Positions 34,200-43,134 are shown, counted from the first letter of the stretch. The stretch is 64,000 nt of DNA from Shewanella cutis (GCF_022410515.1 NZ_JACSDI010000012.1:1-64000); one strand, 5' to 3'. Numbers and translations: made by a program. The notes: generated by a model from the sequence alone, not told the origin.

Positions 34200-34201
34200 A
34201 C

Positions 34202-34963
34202 ATGCCAAAACCGATCATCCCTTGGATGGGTGGTAAGCGTAGATTAGTTAAAGAGATTTTACCGTTATTCCCCGAGCATCATACCTATGTGGAGCCATTC
34301 TGCGGTGGTGCTGCGATGTTCTTCAGCAAAGATGAAGCGCGGGTGGAAGTGGTTAATGATATGAATGGCGATTTGGTGAACCTTTATCGAGTCATTAAAC
34401 ATCATTTAGAAGAGTTTATTAGGCACTTTAAATGGGCTTTAATCAGCCGTGAAGAGTTCCTATGGCAGAAGAATACTAACCCTGAGACCTTAACCGATAT
34501 TCAGCGAGCGAGCCGATTTTACTATCTGCAAAAGTTGGCGTTTGGTGGCAAGGTATCTGGTCAGAACTTTGGGAGCTCAGCATCACGTCCCGCTGGTTTG
34601 AACTTACTGCGTATTGAGGAGGATCTTAGCATTGCGCACCTTCGACTCGCGAGAACTTATATCGAGCGGTTGGACTGGGCTGAATGTGTAAGACGATACG
34701 ATAAGCCTGAAACCTTGTTCTATTTAGACCCGCCTTACTGGAGTACCGCAGGCTATGGCGTGGAGTTTGGACTAGAGCAATACGCCTTGATGGCCGAGTT
34801 GGCGAAGACTATCAAAGGTAAGATGGTGATCAGCGTTAACGACATCCCCGAAATGCGAGAGGCATTTGTCGGGTTACAAATGAAGACGTTAGGCATTAAA
34901 TACACGGTAGGTGGTTCAGGCCGTTCAGGAGAGCAGCAAGAGCTACTGATCTGGAATTGGTAG
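34202..34963 (+). CDS. DNA adenine-N6 methyltransferase, D12 class (Dam-like)
   Basis: A 253-aa enzyme that transfers a methyl group from S-adenosylmethionine to adenine. Motif I is PWMGGKRRL and FCGGAAMFF, and the catalytic motif is DPPYW (about residue 177). The target-recognition part lies between. It is the last gene of the prophage, the place where Mu has the mom modification gene, so it probably protects phage DNA from host restriction. AGGAGG lies 5 nt before ATG 34202. GATC is the usual target of Dam-like members, but this cannot be read from sequence alone. Confidence 0.92.
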   Translation: MPKPIIPWMGGKRRLVKEILPLFPEHHTYVEPFCGGAAMFFSKDEARVEVVNDMNGDLVNLYRVIKHHLEEFIRHFKWALISREEFLWQKNTNPETLTDIQRASRFYYLQKLAFGGKVSGQNFGSSASRPAGLNLLRIEEDLSIAHLRLARTYIERLDWAECVRRYDKPETLFYLDPPYWSTAGYGVEFGLEQYALMAELAKTIKGKMVISVNDIPEMREAFVGLQMKTLGIKYTVGGSGRSGEQQELLIWNW

Positions 34964-34974
34964 ACATATATAAG

Positions 34975-35005
34975 AAGGCCCTCTTAATGAGGGCCTTTGT
35001 TTTTT
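34975..35005 (+). terminator. terminator at the prophage right end
   Basis: AAGGCCCTC pairs with GAGGGCCTT around TTAAT, followed by TGTTTTTT. It stops late transcription before it runs antisense into yggX. Confidence 0.9.
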
Positions 35006-35049
35006 CTCATATAGGCAACACCATTTCTCACTTCGGGCGGCGCGCTACA
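35002..35049. promoter_or_regulatory. prophage right end with transposase-binding-like repeats
   Basis: Read on the minus strand from 35049, the end begins TGTA and TGAGAAAT follows after 19 nt (35030-35023), mirroring the left end exactly. A second, one-mismatch copy (TGAGAAAA) is at 35009-35002. These are candidate R1 and R2 sites. Confidence 0.75.
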
Positions 35050-35324
35050 TCTTGATCTTTTTCAGGCACAAAACCTTCAATTTCAACGTCTTTACCTTCG
35101 AACAGGAAAGAGGTCATTTGTGCTTCTAAAAACTTACGATCATCAACATTCATCATGTTAAGTTTCTTTTCGTTAATCAGCATGGTCTGCTTTTTTTGCC
35201 ATAGGCCCCAAGCTTCTTTACTGATGTTATCAAAAATACGTTTACCTAAATCACCTGGATACAGTTGAAAGTCTAGGCCGTCGGCTTCTTTGTTTAAATG
35301 TACGCAATTGACAGTACGCGCCAT
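35028..35324 (-). CDS. yggX: YggX, Fe(II)-trafficking/oxidative damage protection protein, 3' end supplied by prophage
   Basis: A small cytosolic protein that protects Fe-S clusters and limits iron-driven damage. Residues 1-91 are typical ([49 protein letters not shown]), with conserved Cys7. The E. coli protein ends at residue 91. Here Q91 is followed by DVARRPK and a stop, of which the third base of the Asp codon and everything after it lie inside the prophage end. Before insertion codon 92 would have been GAG (Glu). The protein is therefore a short host-phage fusion, probably still functional. Downstream of mutY with an AAGGAA ribosome-binding site. Confidence 0.95.
   Translation of the reverse strand: MARTVNCVHLNKEADGLDFQLYPGDLGKRIFDNISKEAWGLWQKKQTMLINEKKLNMMNVDDRKFLEAQMTSFLFEGKDVEIEGFVPEKDQDVARRPK
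35050..35054. repeat. right copy of 5-bp target duplication (TCTTG)
   Basis: Identical to positions 2-6; directly follows the prophage CA end and belongs to the yggX coding sequence. Confidence 0.93.
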
Positions 35325-35333
35325 GATTATTCC

Positions 35334-36431
35334 TTACTGACTACAGTGGTTACGAGCAATAGCTACGAGTGATCCCAAGTTGGCTAACACGCGCTCAGTT
35401 GCGGCGGCGAGTCCCACTTTGGAAGGTTGATTGATGTTATACCAGAGAGACTGGTTTTGTTCCATGATTGCGCCCACGCTCGGTTTACCACTTGCCCATT
35501 TATCTAAGTTCAGCAACATAGGCTGAATATCTAAATGGAAATGACTAAAGGTATGCCTAAAACCAATTAATGGTTCAAGTTGAGTTGGTTGATAACCCTG
35601 CGCTTCAAGTTCAGTGTTGAGGGCGGCTTCGGAGCTAAACTCGGGGAAGCACCACAGCCCGCCCCAAATCCCTGCGGGTGGGCGTTTAGCCAAAAAGACC
35701 TGGTTATCTTTGAATAGAACCAACATCCACGCAGATTTTTCTGGAATGGTTTTCTTTGGCTTTTTACCTGGAAAATCGGTTTGCCTACCCATTAATTGGG
35801 CTTTGCAATCGACAGCGACAGGGCAAGCGGCGCAATTGGGTTTGCTGCGAGTACAAATACTGGCACCAATATCCATCATGGCTTGGTTATATTTTTGAAT
35901 ATCTTGCTGTGGCGTTAATTGCTCGGTTAATTGCCAGAGGCGTTCTTCTACCGGTTTTAGCCCTGGCCAGCCTGCAATTGCTCCATGTCTTGCTAAGACG
36001 CGCTTAACATTGCCATCGAGGATCGGATGATGTTGCCCAAGTGATAGGGATAACACCGCACCCGCTGTCGAACGGCCTATGCCCGGCAGCGCTAACACCT
36101 GCTCAAAGCCTGTTGGGAATTGTCCTTGATACTCATCGCGGATCATCTTAGCGGCTTTATGTAGATTGCGGGCTCTGGCGTAATAACCAAGCCCTGTCCA
36201 ATGATGCAATACTTCATCGTCCGGCGCGTTAGCGAGTGCTAACACATCGGGGAAGCGCTGCATAAAGCGCTGGTAATAGGGGATCACTGTCGCTACCTGC
36301 GTTTGTTGCAGCATAATCTCTGAAACCCATACACGATATGGGGTTTTATCTTGCTGCCAAGGGAGGGTTTTACGACCGTGGTTGTCGTACCAATTAACGA
36401 TACGTGTAGCAAAGGAGGCTGTAGATTTCAT
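35334..36431 (-). CDS. mutY: adenine DNA glycosylase MutY
   Basis: A 365-aa repair enzyme that removes adenine mispaired with 8-oxoguanine. Features: catalytic Glu38 in [10 protein letters not shown], helix-hairpin-helix [12 protein letters not shown] (115-126), catalytic Asp139 in ILDGNVKR, the 4Fe-4S cluster cysteines C193, C200, C203, C209, and a C-terminal MutT-like domain for 8-oxoG recognition (from ~225, [15 protein letters not shown]). Transcribed with yggX, 9 bp apart; this pair and order is conserved in Enterobacteria and Shewanella. Both handle oxidative stress and iron. Confidence 0.97.
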   Translation of the reverse strand: MKSTASFATRIVNWYDNHGRKTLPWQQDKTPYRVWVSEIMLQQTQVATVIPYYQRFMQRFPDVLALANAPDDEVLHHWTGLGYYARARNLHKAAKMIRDEYQGQFPTGFEQVLALPGIGRSTAGAVLSLSLGQHHPILDGNVKRVLARHGAIAGWPGLKPVEERLWQLTEQLTPQQDIQKYNQAMMDIGASICTRSKPNCAACPVAVDCKAQLMGRQTDFPGKKPKKTIPEKSAWMLVLFKDNQVFLAKRPPAGIWGGLWCFPEFSSEAALNTELEAQGYQPTQLEPLIGFRHTFSHFHLDIQPMLLNLDKWASGKPSVGAIMEQNQSLWYNINQPSKVGLAAATERVLANLGSLVAIARNHCSQ

Positions 36432-36610
36432 CGGCGCAGTGTAGCGGGAGATAGGGCGGCAAACAAGTCACTCTCACAGGAAAAACAGCGCTAGATTCGC
36501 TCCGGCGAAGAATCTTGTTATACTTCGCCTCCATTAGTGCTTGCACTGTAAGTTGAACTTTGGATAATGCCCTTCTTTTTAGACGGTGTTGTCCACGAGA
36601 CGAGGCAAAA

Positions 36611-37327
36611 ATGAGCGAAGTCACTACCGCTGAATTTAATGAAGAAGGCAAGTATCTGCGTAAGATCAGAAGCTTTGTCCTAAGAGAAGGGCGTTTGACT
36701 AAAGGTCAGGCGCAAGCCATTGAGACTCAGTGGCCAACTATGGGCTTAGATTACAGCCCAACACCATTGGATTTAGCCGAAGTTTTTGGCCGCGAAGCTG
36801 ACACTGTACTAGAGATTGGTTTCGGTATGGGCGCTTCTTTAGTGCAAATGGCGCAAGAAGCACCTGAACTGAACTTTATCGGTATTGAAGTGCATAAGCC
36901 GGGTGTTGGCTCATGTTTAAGTGATGCAGCGGCTGCGGGCGTGACCAATCTTCGCGTTTATCACCATGATGCAATGGAAGTATTAGAACATGCTATCGCC
37001 GACGGCAGTCTTACGCGTGTGCAGTTGTTCTTCCCTGATCCTTGGCACAAAAAGCGCCACCACAAACGCCGTATCGTACAAGCTGAATTTGCGGAATTGA
37101 TCCGTCGTAAGCTGAAGATTGGCGGTGTATTCCACATGGCAACCGACTGGGAAAACTACAGCGAACATATGTTGGAAGTGATGAATGTGGCGAGTGGTTA
37201 TAAAAATCAATCTGTTGATGGTACTGTAGTGCCACGCCCAGATCATCGTCCATTAACCAAATTTGAAGCCCGTGGTCATCGCCTTGGCCATGGTGTGTGG
37301 GATCTGATGTTCGAGCGTATCGCTTAA
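36611..37327 (+). CDS. trmB: tRNA (guanine-N7)-methyltransferase TrmB
   Basis: A 238-aa enzyme making m7G46 in the tRNA variable loop with S-adenosylmethionine. Motifs: [16 protein letters not shown] (SAM binding), [12 protein letters not shown], and the family signature [16 protein letters not shown] chose ATG 36611 after GACGAGG; an in-frame ATG at 36560 lies upstream and would add 17 residues unlike the family. Divergent from mutY. Confidence 0.95.
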   Translation: MSEVTTAEFNEEGKYLRKIRSFVLREGRLTKGQAQAIETQWPTMGLDYSPTPLDLAEVFGREADTVLEIGFGMGASLVQMAQEAPELNFIGIEVHKPGVGSCLSDAAAAGVTNLRVYHHDAMEVLEHAIADGSLTRVQLFFPDPWHKKRHHKRRIVQAEFAELIRRKLKIGGVFHMATDWENYSEHMLEVMNVASGYKNQSVDGTVVPRPDHRPLTKFEARGHRLGHGVWDLMFERIA

Positions 37328-37375
37328 TATCGTTATCTTTTTATTGGATTTTTTAACAAAACGGGGAAAATCACT

Positions 37376-37702
37376 ATGGCAACGAATCGTAGCCGTCGTT
37401 TACGTAAGAAAATGCGCGTCGATGAATTCCAAGAGTTAGGTTTTGACATCACTTGGACGTTCGATGCATCTGTTTCTGAAGCTGAAATTGATGCAACTGT
37501 CGATAAGTTTATTGATGAGGTGATTGAAGCCCGTAAGCTAGGCTTCCATGGCGGTGGTCATATCGAATGGGAAGGTATTATTGCGACCCAAACAATCGGT
37601 AAGTGCACTGAGGAAGATATTGCCGCAGTTAAGGCCTTCTGGGCGGGTCAAAAAGTGACTCAACTCGAAGTTAGCGATCTGTACGATATTTGGTGGAGTT
37701 AA
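37376..37702 (+). CDS. yggL: YggL family protein (DUF469)
   Basis: A 108-aa conserved gammaproteobacterial protein ([30 protein letters not shown]). YggL of E. coli has been reported to associate with the 50S ribosomal subunit. Follows trmB and overlaps glsB by one base (TAATG), so the three form an operon. Confidence 0.93.
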   Translation: MATNRSRRLRKKMRVDEFQELGFDITWTFDASVSEAEIDATVDKFIDEVIEARKLGFHGGGHIEWEGIIATQTIGKCTEEDIAAVKAFWAGQKVTQLEVSDLYDIWWS

Positions 37703-38616
37703 TGCCAGAAAAGGCGTTATTAGAGGAAGTGGTCGACAGAGTTCGACCCTTGCTCGGCCAAGGAAAGGTTGCGAATTATATCCCTGCGCTCGCCAATATT
37801 GATCCTGGCAAATTAGGTATTGCTGTTACCACGATTGATGGCGAAACCATAGGCGCAGGGGATTACCTTGAGCCATTTTCAATTCAAAGTATTTCTAAAG
37901 TTTTCAGCTTAACCTTGGCGTTAACTTTATATGAAGAAACCGAAATTTGGAGCCGAGTCGGCAAAGAACCTTCGGGACACTCCTTTAATTCATTAGTCCA
38001 AGTCGAGTTGGAGCGTGGTAAGCCACGCAACCCTTTTATTAACGCTGGCGCGTTAGTAATTGCTGACTTATTGCAAAGTCGTTTGGGCGCGCCTAAACAC
38101 CGCATGTTGGAATTAGTCAGGGCGCTGAGCCAAAATGATAAAGTCTGTTTCGATAAGCAAGTGGCGGATTCAGAATATCAGCACAGTGCTCGTAATGCGG
38201 CGATAGCATATCTGATGAAGTCCTTTGGCAATTTTCAAGGCGATGTCGATACAGTGCTGCGCACTTATTTTCATTATTGCGCCTTAAAGATGAACTGCGC
38301 TGATTTATCGAAGGCGATGTTGTATTTAGCTAATCGCGGCAAAACCTTAGATGGCTCCGAGCTTATCTCCCAAGTGCAGACTCGGCAGTTAAATGCCTTG
38401 TTAGCAACGTCAGGTTTGTACGATGGCGCCGGTGAGTTTGCCTATCGTGTCGGTATGCCGGGTAAAAGTGGTGTCGGTGGCGGCATTATTGCGGTGATAC
38501 CTGGGGAATTATCAGTTTGCGTATGGTCCCCCGAGTTAGACAATCAAGGCAATTCCCTTGCTGGGACGGCAATGTTGGAACAGCTCAGCCAGCGTCTTGG
38601 ACGTTCAATCTTCTGA
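37702..38616 (+). CDS. glsB: glutaminase
   Basis: A 304-aa serine-dependent beta-lactamase-like enzyme hydrolysing glutamine to glutamate and ammonia. The active-site S-x-x-K is in [12 protein letters not shown] (Ser near 66). Other conserved elements are [10 protein letters not shown] and GKSGVGGGI. Length (about 305) fits the GlsB class. ATG 37702 overlaps the yggL stop. Confidence 0.95.
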   Translation: MPEKALLEEVVDRVRPLLGQGKVANYIPALANIDPGKLGIAVTTIDGETIGAGDYLEPFSIQSISKVFSLTLALTLYEETEIWSRVGKEPSGHSFNSLVQVELERGKPRNPFINAGALVIADLLQSRLGAPKHRMLELVRALSQNDKVCFDKQVADSEYQHSARNAAIAYLMKSFGNFQGDVDTVLRTYFHYCALKMNCADLSKAMLYLANRGKTLDGSELISQVQTRQLNALLATSGLYDGAGEFAYRVGMPGKSGVGGGIIAVIPGELSVCVWSPELDNQGNSLAGTAMLEQLSQRLGRSIF

Positions 38617-38791
38617 TTTACCTATTTCTAGCACTCTTAGACTAATAATTAGTGAAATTCACTCATTATCTATCGGTGCTAATTTCTATAACTCCATATT
38701 AATTAGCTTGTTACAAAGTTGGCATGTCTTCTGCTATTTATCTTTTAGCTGTTAGCTTAGTCAAATCCCTCAGATTAAAGGATGAACAACA

Positions 38792-39613
38792 ATGAAGATA
38801 AATACGCTATTAACTGGAGTGGCATTATCGGGCGTTATTTTAGGTATTTCCGGATTGCAGTTAGTGCAAGCGAAAACTGAGCCGCAAATCCATGATCGTT
38901 GTGACGTCTCCCTTAATTATGATGTTAAGGTCGAACCTAACAAACTTGTGATGAGTGAGAAAGGGCTCGAAAAATATCGCATCGAAGTTGACAAGTTGTT
39001 TGTCGAAGGCAAGCAAGTCAATCTCTCCGATAAGCAAAAAAAGCTCGTCAGCCAATATGCCGATGAAGTATCGACTCAGGTGCCTGAAGTGATTGAATTA
39101 GTGAACGAAGCTGTTGCATTGGCTTCCCAAGCGGTGAGTATGGCCTTAACGCCGCTGATGGGCGATGTCGCGGGAGCTAAATTTGACGAAATGATGGCGG
39201 GCGTGCAGAAACGTGTTGATACAGTTGCTTACAGACAAGGAGATAGTTTTTACCTTGGGGCAACCGAAGAATCGATGCAAAACACCTTTAATGATGAATT
39301 TGAGCAGGAAATGGAACAGTTAATGCAAAACTCCATCGGCACGCTAATGATGAATATTGGTGGGCAAATGCTCTCTGGTGATGGCGAGTCCTTCGAAGCT
39401 AAGATGGAAGCATTCTCACAAAAAATGGATAAGCTTGGCCAAGATATTGAGCAGCAAGTTGAAACTCAATCTAAGGGGCTTGAAGCGAAAGCGGACCGAT
39501 TATGTGACCGTTTTGAAAACCTGTTAGTGCTGGAAAATCAGTTGCGCAAAGAAGTTCCTGAGTTAGCGCCTTATGTGTTGACACAAAATACCAGCCATGA
39601 GTTACGCGAGTAG
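38792..39613 (+). CDS. yggN: YggN-like periplasmic protein (DUF2884)
   Basis: A 273-aa protein with an N-terminal signal peptide (LLTGVALSGVILGISGLQ, cleavage near VQA-K) and a mostly helical mature part. It matches the YggN/DUF2884 family, whose function is unknown. In Shewanella and E. coli it lies near glsB/yggL. ATG 38792 with AAAGGATG upstream. No terminator is evident between glsB and this gene, but 175 bp separate them. Confidence 0.88.
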   Translation: MKINTLLTGVALSGVILGISGLQLVQAKTEPQIHDRCDVSLNYDVKVEPNKLVMSEKGLEKYRIEVDKLFVEGKQVNLSDKQKKLVSQYADEVSTQVPEVIELVNEAVALASQAVSMALTPLMGDVAGAKFDEMMAGVQKRVDTVAYRQGDSFYLGATEESMQNTFNDEFEQEMEQLMQNSIGTLMMNIGGQMLSGDGESFEAKMEAFSQKMDKLGQDIEQQVETQSKGLEAKADRLCDRFENLLVLENQLRKEVPELAPYVLTQNTSHELRE

Positions 39614-40094
39614 CCACCGCGGTTTATTAAAGGGTTTCTGACTTGTATTGCTTCAGACTGCAGCAGATCCTCCATTGGGCTCTATGGTTGCCATGGGTTC
39701 AAACTCACACCAGCGGAGGATGACAGCCTGCTAGTCTTAATACCTAAAGCTGTTTGTAAATGATAACGCCCCAGCACCTTGGTGTTTGGGGCTTTTTCTT
39801 GGGGAATGTTATACCTAGCACCTTGAAATGAATCCGAATGCTTGCGGCTATTTAGTGCGGAATGTTACATTCTCAAGACTAATGTTTGGTATACTCTTAA
39901 AATATAATGAAAAGCTGGCAACTCAGTCAGATAAAACACTCTACTTTAGCGGACTTTTTCGGTCTAAATCTCTACAACGAACCCATTTGCTGTGAGATAT
40001 TAAGGCATTATGGAATGCTTTAAGGCATTTATGCTTCATTCCTGCGCTATTCCGAAAGTTTATATCACTGTCGAAACTGCTTAAGGCGACTTTC
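39614..40094. other. 481-bp intergenic region between yggN and lysR-type gene
   Basis: Holds a possible long hairpin (TCCTCC near 39669 with GGAGGA near 39715), then the terminator described separately, then about 290 bp of AT-rich sequence where the promoter of the regulator must lie. No gene seen. Confidence 0.5.
39768..39799 (+). terminator. rho-independent terminator downstream of yggN
   Basis: GCCCCA pairs with TGGGGC, with an inner CACC/GGTG stem, then TTTTTCTT. It lies 155 bp beyond the yggN stop. Confidence 0.85.
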
Positions 40095-41036
40095 ATGTTA
40101 GAACTATTAGAACCTATTGCGATTTTTACTCATGTGGCCAGAGCCGGAAGTTTTAGTGCCGCCGCAAGAAGGCTTGGGATCTCTAAATCTAAGGTCAGTA
40201 CGCAGGTGGCCGATCTTGAGCATCGACTTGGTGTTCAACTGATCCAGCGTACAACTCGCAGCTTAAGCCTGACCGAAGCTGGACATTTGTTATATCTACA
40301 AGGTGAAGAGTTGCTTCGCGATGCCGAGCAGGCAATTGCTAGTGTGCATAACTTAAATGATGCAACCCGTGGTGTCCTAAAGGTGGGGATTTCCCAATCC
40401 TTTGGTGCTATGCATATCATCCCAGCCTTACCCTCCTTTATGGCGAAACACCCCGAACTCGAGCTACAAGTCAGTTTGCTTGATCATAAGGTGGATGTGG
40501 TCAGTGAGGGTTTAGATTTGTTGTTAACTATGTCAGAGCAGTTACCGCTAGGTATGGTTGCACGTCCTTTGATGAAGTGTCAGTTCTTACTCGTTGCTTC
40601 ACCCGATTATATTGCTAAACATGGTGAACCGTCGCGTCCAGAACAATTGGTTGACCATAACTGTTTGGTCTATCAAGGTGAGTGGCACGAGCACAGTATG
40701 TGGCAGTTTAAGAAAGGTGATGATTACTGCGAGATTGGTGTTTCGGGTAACTTTAGGGTGGATAACGCACCAGCTTTAAAATCAGCAGCGATCAGTGGCT
40801 TAGGGGTTGTATATCTTGCTAGTTACTTGATGGAAGATGAGATCGCCAAGGGAACATTAGTGCCACTCCTTAAAGATTGGCAATTGACCCACCATCTACC
40901 GCTACAGGCGGTGTATCCGCGTCGTAAGCATTTAGCACCTAAGGTCAGTGCATTTATCGAGTTTATTAAAGACCATATCGGCAATCCACCTTATTGGGAT
41001 ATCCCTTATGCTGAGCTTTTCAGTGAGCGTCAGTAA
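40095..41036 (+). CDS. LysR family transcriptional regulator
   Basis: A 313-aa regulator. N-terminal winged HTH (FSAAARRLGISKSKVSTQVADLE, residues ~19-41), linker helix, and a C-terminal periplasmic-binding-like effector domain (VLKVGISQSFGAMHIIPAL onward). It resembles the group that acts on aromatic-compound or quinone genes (CrgA/AaeR-like), but the ligand and target are unknown. No divergent partner gene; stands alone. Confidence 0.92.
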   Translation: MLELLEPIAIFTHVARAGSFSAAARRLGISKSKVSTQVADLEHRLGVQLIQRTTRSLSLTEAGHLLYLQGEELLRDAEQAIASVHNLNDATRGVLKVGISQSFGAMHIIPALPSFMAKHPELELQVSLLDHKVDVVSEGLDLLLTMSEQLPLGMVARPLMKCQFLLVASPDYIAKHGEPSRPEQLVDHNCLVYQGEWHEHSMWQFKKGDDYCEIGVSGNFRVDNAPALKSAAISGLGVVYLASYLMEDEIAKGTLVPLLKDWQLTHHLPLQAVYPRRKHLAPKVSAFIEFIKDHIGNPPYWDIPYAELFSERQ

Positions 41037-41550
41037 TTTTGGAAACATTGTTTCTAAAATGGTGTTAATGGTTTTTGGTTGTGTCTGTGTGTGATTTATT
41101 TTATTTTAAATCAATAATTTGGTTATGATCTTGCTTGTGTTTTAGTTTGGTTTTTTAGCTTTTTCTAAAACAGGTTTTTTGAGGGCGTATTGCAGTCTGT
41201 TCTTAAATGAATACAATGGTGGTAGATGATTCGGAATGACCTGAGTCCTATACTTTTATTGGAAATGACCCCTTTCGATATGAGTGTACAGGTCCGCAGT
41301 AATGCAGTTTCGAGTCACCGCCAGCAGAAGTTTGCGAACTAAAACAATGTTGGCTTTTAAACCATCATCCTAGTTTTTGGTTTACCTCAGCTTAACTCGG
41401 CTGAGGTAATTTTTTTTATGATGGCAAAACAGCGGGAAACAAGTTTTGTCTCTCTGTCCCCTAAAGTCACACAGAGTGTTAGTGCTTGCTCAATAAATCA
41501 AATATAGTGATCCACAGTGAGATAGGGTTTTATTACCAAGCCGGTGATAA
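41037..41550. other. intergenic region with a possible small transcript
   Basis: No protein gene is seen over 514 bp. A TATACT hexamer lies at about 41250 and a strong terminator at 41382-41418, which could bracket an RNA of about 150 nt. Confidence 0.35.
41382..41418 (+). terminator. strong rho-independent terminator
   Basis: TTACCTCAGC (41382-41391) pairs perfectly with 41400-41409 around an 8-nt loop and is followed by a run of T. It is 346 bp beyond the lysR stop, so it may end either a long 3' UTR or a separate small RNA. Confidence 0.88.
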
Positions 41551-41566
41551 AGCCAATAAAAAAAGC

Positions 41567-41577
41567 CACTTGATAGT
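41567..41577. repeat. left 11-bp target duplication of the IS
   Basis: CACTTGATAGT precedes the IS end and recurs exactly at 42774-42784. Duplications of 10-13 bp are usual for the IS4 family. Confidence 0.92.
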
Positions 41578-42773
41578 TAATGCCGAACAGTTAAGACAGA
41601 TCGCTTGACGATCTCGCTGAAAAGATCAAAATCCGATGACATGAGGTCATCGGATTTTTTTATGCAACTCTCAGAAGTACTCGCCCGCACTCATATTACC
41701 TGCCTAACCGAATTCACCTGCTTAGCGGATGTGTTAGAACCTGAGTTAATTCAATCTTGTTTAGACTCCCAGGGCGTTGCTACATTAAGACGGCGTAAAT
41801 TGCCGATGGACGCGATGATTTGGCCGTCATCGGAATGGCGTTGTTCCGAGGGGAGTCTGTTCGGTCACTCATCAACAAACTCGACATTGTTTTGCCGCAA
41901 GAGATTGATTATGTTGCACGCAGTGCCGTGACTCAGGCGCGTAAACGATTGGGCAGTGAGGTTATTCGAGAAGTGTTTAGTCGCAGCGCCAATACCAGGC
42001 ACGCAAGAGCGGAACACCCTCATTGGTGTGGTCTTATTGTATGGTGTTGACGGTGTCGTGTGGCGGACACCCGACAGTGTCCAAAATCAAGCCGCCTTTG
42101 CGCGAACCGCCAACGCTTCAGGCGAAGCGGCTTATCCGCAAATTCGCATGGTTTGCTTGATGGAGTTAAGCAGCCATTTGTTGGTCAACAGCGCCTTTGA
42201 TTCGGTTGCCGAAAATGAAATGAACTTAGCCTCTCAGCTCATTCCTAGCATTCCCAATCACAGCCTAACCTTATTTGACCGAGGATTTTACTCACTCGGC
42301 CTGCTTTTTGACCTCGTTGACAGACCCGATGCGTTACCCCAGCGAAGACATCGTCGACTTATATGCCCATCGATGGGAAATCGAACTGGGCTACAGAGAG
42401 ATGAAACAACATCTGTTGGAGAGTCGTTTTCAACTACCGGAGCTGGTGACTCAAGCGTTATGGGGCGTGCTACTGGCCTATAATCTGATTAGATATAAGA
42501 TGTTGCTGATGGCTAAAAGCTTGCCATCGGTCCATCCCAATCAACTGAGTTTTCGGGATGCGGCGAGTTATATGATCTTCAAGTTGACACAACTGTCATC
42601 ACAAACACCGGGGAATATCCCGAGAGAGGTATTGGATATAGAACGAAATGCACGGCAATTCAAATTGGATGGTAAACGGGAAAGGGCTTATACAAGGGTC
42701 CTTAAAATGAGTAAAAACAAGTTCCCGGTTAGAGCAAAGAAAAATGCCGTTCACTCTTAAGTGAACGGCATTA
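41578..42773 (+). mobile_element. IS4-family insertion sequence, internally deleted
   Basis: The ends read TAATGCCGAACAGTTAAG (left) and, inverted, TAATGCCGTTCACTTAAG (right, 42773 inward), closely matching IS4 ends. The element is about 1196 bp, shorter than the 1.4 kb of IS4. A hairpin at 41628-41658 (AATCCGATGAC, loop ATGAG, plus T-run) stands just before the transposase start, and a 12-bp hairpin at 42743-42772 closes the right end; such structures block read-in expression. The 11-bp duplications are intact. Confidence 0.92.
41662..42760 (+). pseudogene. IS4-family transposase, frameshifted and deleted
   Basis: Pieces of one transposase appear in successive frames: MQLSEVLARTHITCLTEFTC from 41662; VIGMALFRGESVRSLINKLD from about 41823 (frameshift); [20 protein letters not shown] from about 42020 (second shift); and [20 protein letters not shown] from about 42320, which holds the Y-(2)-R-(3)-E-(6)-K signature ([15 protein letters not shown]). 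Between LFDLV and LTSLTDPM about 100 residues are missing. It cannot make active transposase, so the copy is dead unless served in trans. Confidence 0.92.
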
Positions 42774-42784
42774 CACTTGATAGT
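42774..42784. repeat. right 11-bp target duplication of the IS
   Basis: CACTTGATAGT, identical to 41567-41577. Confidence 0.92.
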
Positions 42785-42808
42785 GGCTTTTTTATTGGCT
42801 GCGATTTA

Positions 42809-43073
42809 ATACCAATCACATTAAATATCTAATCAATTCAGAGCCTCACAGGCATCTAAATCCAAGGCGCATTGACGCAGAAATGGTCATTCCCTTTTAA
42901 GTCAATGCAACACCGGAGTGGGATGCCTGTGTGGCTCCCAAAGGGCAGGTTTCAACGCGCTTTATACAGCGTTTAAGGCTTTCGACAGAGCACCACTATG
43001 CCTTCAAGCCTTCGCCTTGTCTAAAGCGCGTTGAATTCCCGCTGAATGAACAGATATTTAATACGATTGGTAT
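42809..43073. mobile_element. MITE-like element, 265 bp, with ~33-bp terminal inverted repeats
   Basis: The left end ATACCAATCACATTAAATAT and the inverted right end ATACCAATCGTATTAAATAT agree in all but two of 20 bases, and the match continues for another ~13 (ATTCAG). It contains no coding region. Internal short inverted repeats such as AGGCATC/GATGCCT are present. The ATACCAATC/GATTGGTAT ends are familiar from repeats scattered in Shewanella and related marine bacteria (recollection). It lies 24 bp from the IS duplication. Confidence 0.75.
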
Positions 43074-43134
43074 AATCATTTCATTCGTAACCGCGTTCAA
43101 GGGAGACTAGCGTTAGCCTCCCAAGGTTGTAAGC

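Larger units (their letters stand above)
7..35049. mobile_element. complete Mu-like transposable prophage, 35,043 bp
   Basis: The element has TG/CA ends, as expected for a phage that integrates by MuA-type transposition. Left end reads TGTA and the right end, read inward on the minus strand, also reads TGTA; in both the motif TGAGAAAT follows after exactly 19 nt. Flanks carry the identical 5-bp sequence TCTTG, the duplication size known for Mu. The content is a full lytic programme: repressor, transposase A and B, GemA, Mor-like activator, lysis, terminase, head, tail, methylase. There is no integrase or tRNA attachment site. Head genes are Mu-type (gp27-gp37), but no sheath or Mu baseplate genes are present, so the tail is probably long and non-contractile as in B3/D3112-type transposable phages (inference). 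No essential module looks broken. Confidence 0.96.
41551..42800. terminator. bidirectional terminator hairpin split by the IS
   Basis: If the IS and one copy of its 11-bp duplication are removed, 41551-41577 and 42785-42800 join into a hairpin: AGCCAATAAAAAAAGCCACT, loop TGAT, then the complementary AGTGGCTTTTTTATTGGCT. This was probably the terminator between the lysR-type gene and the DUF885 gene. Confidence 0.75.

Noticed and set aside
35028..35045. Prophage right end placed before the yggX stop codon (at the terminator)
   Set aside because: The TGTA end, the 19-nt spacing to TGAGAAAT and the TCTTG duplication all place the junction at 35049, inside yggX.
1..35054. Site-specific integration at a tRNA gene
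   Set aside because: There is no integrase, no tRNA at the junctions, and the 5-bp duplication fits transposition.
38558..38755. 65-aa frame after glsB
   Set aside because: It overlaps the glsB end, has no ribosome-binding site and encodes no recognisable feature; the interval is probably only the yggN promoter region.
41605..41931. 108-aa protein from the IS left end
   Set aside because: It is the first piece of a frameshifted IS4-type transposase read with an extra upstream start.
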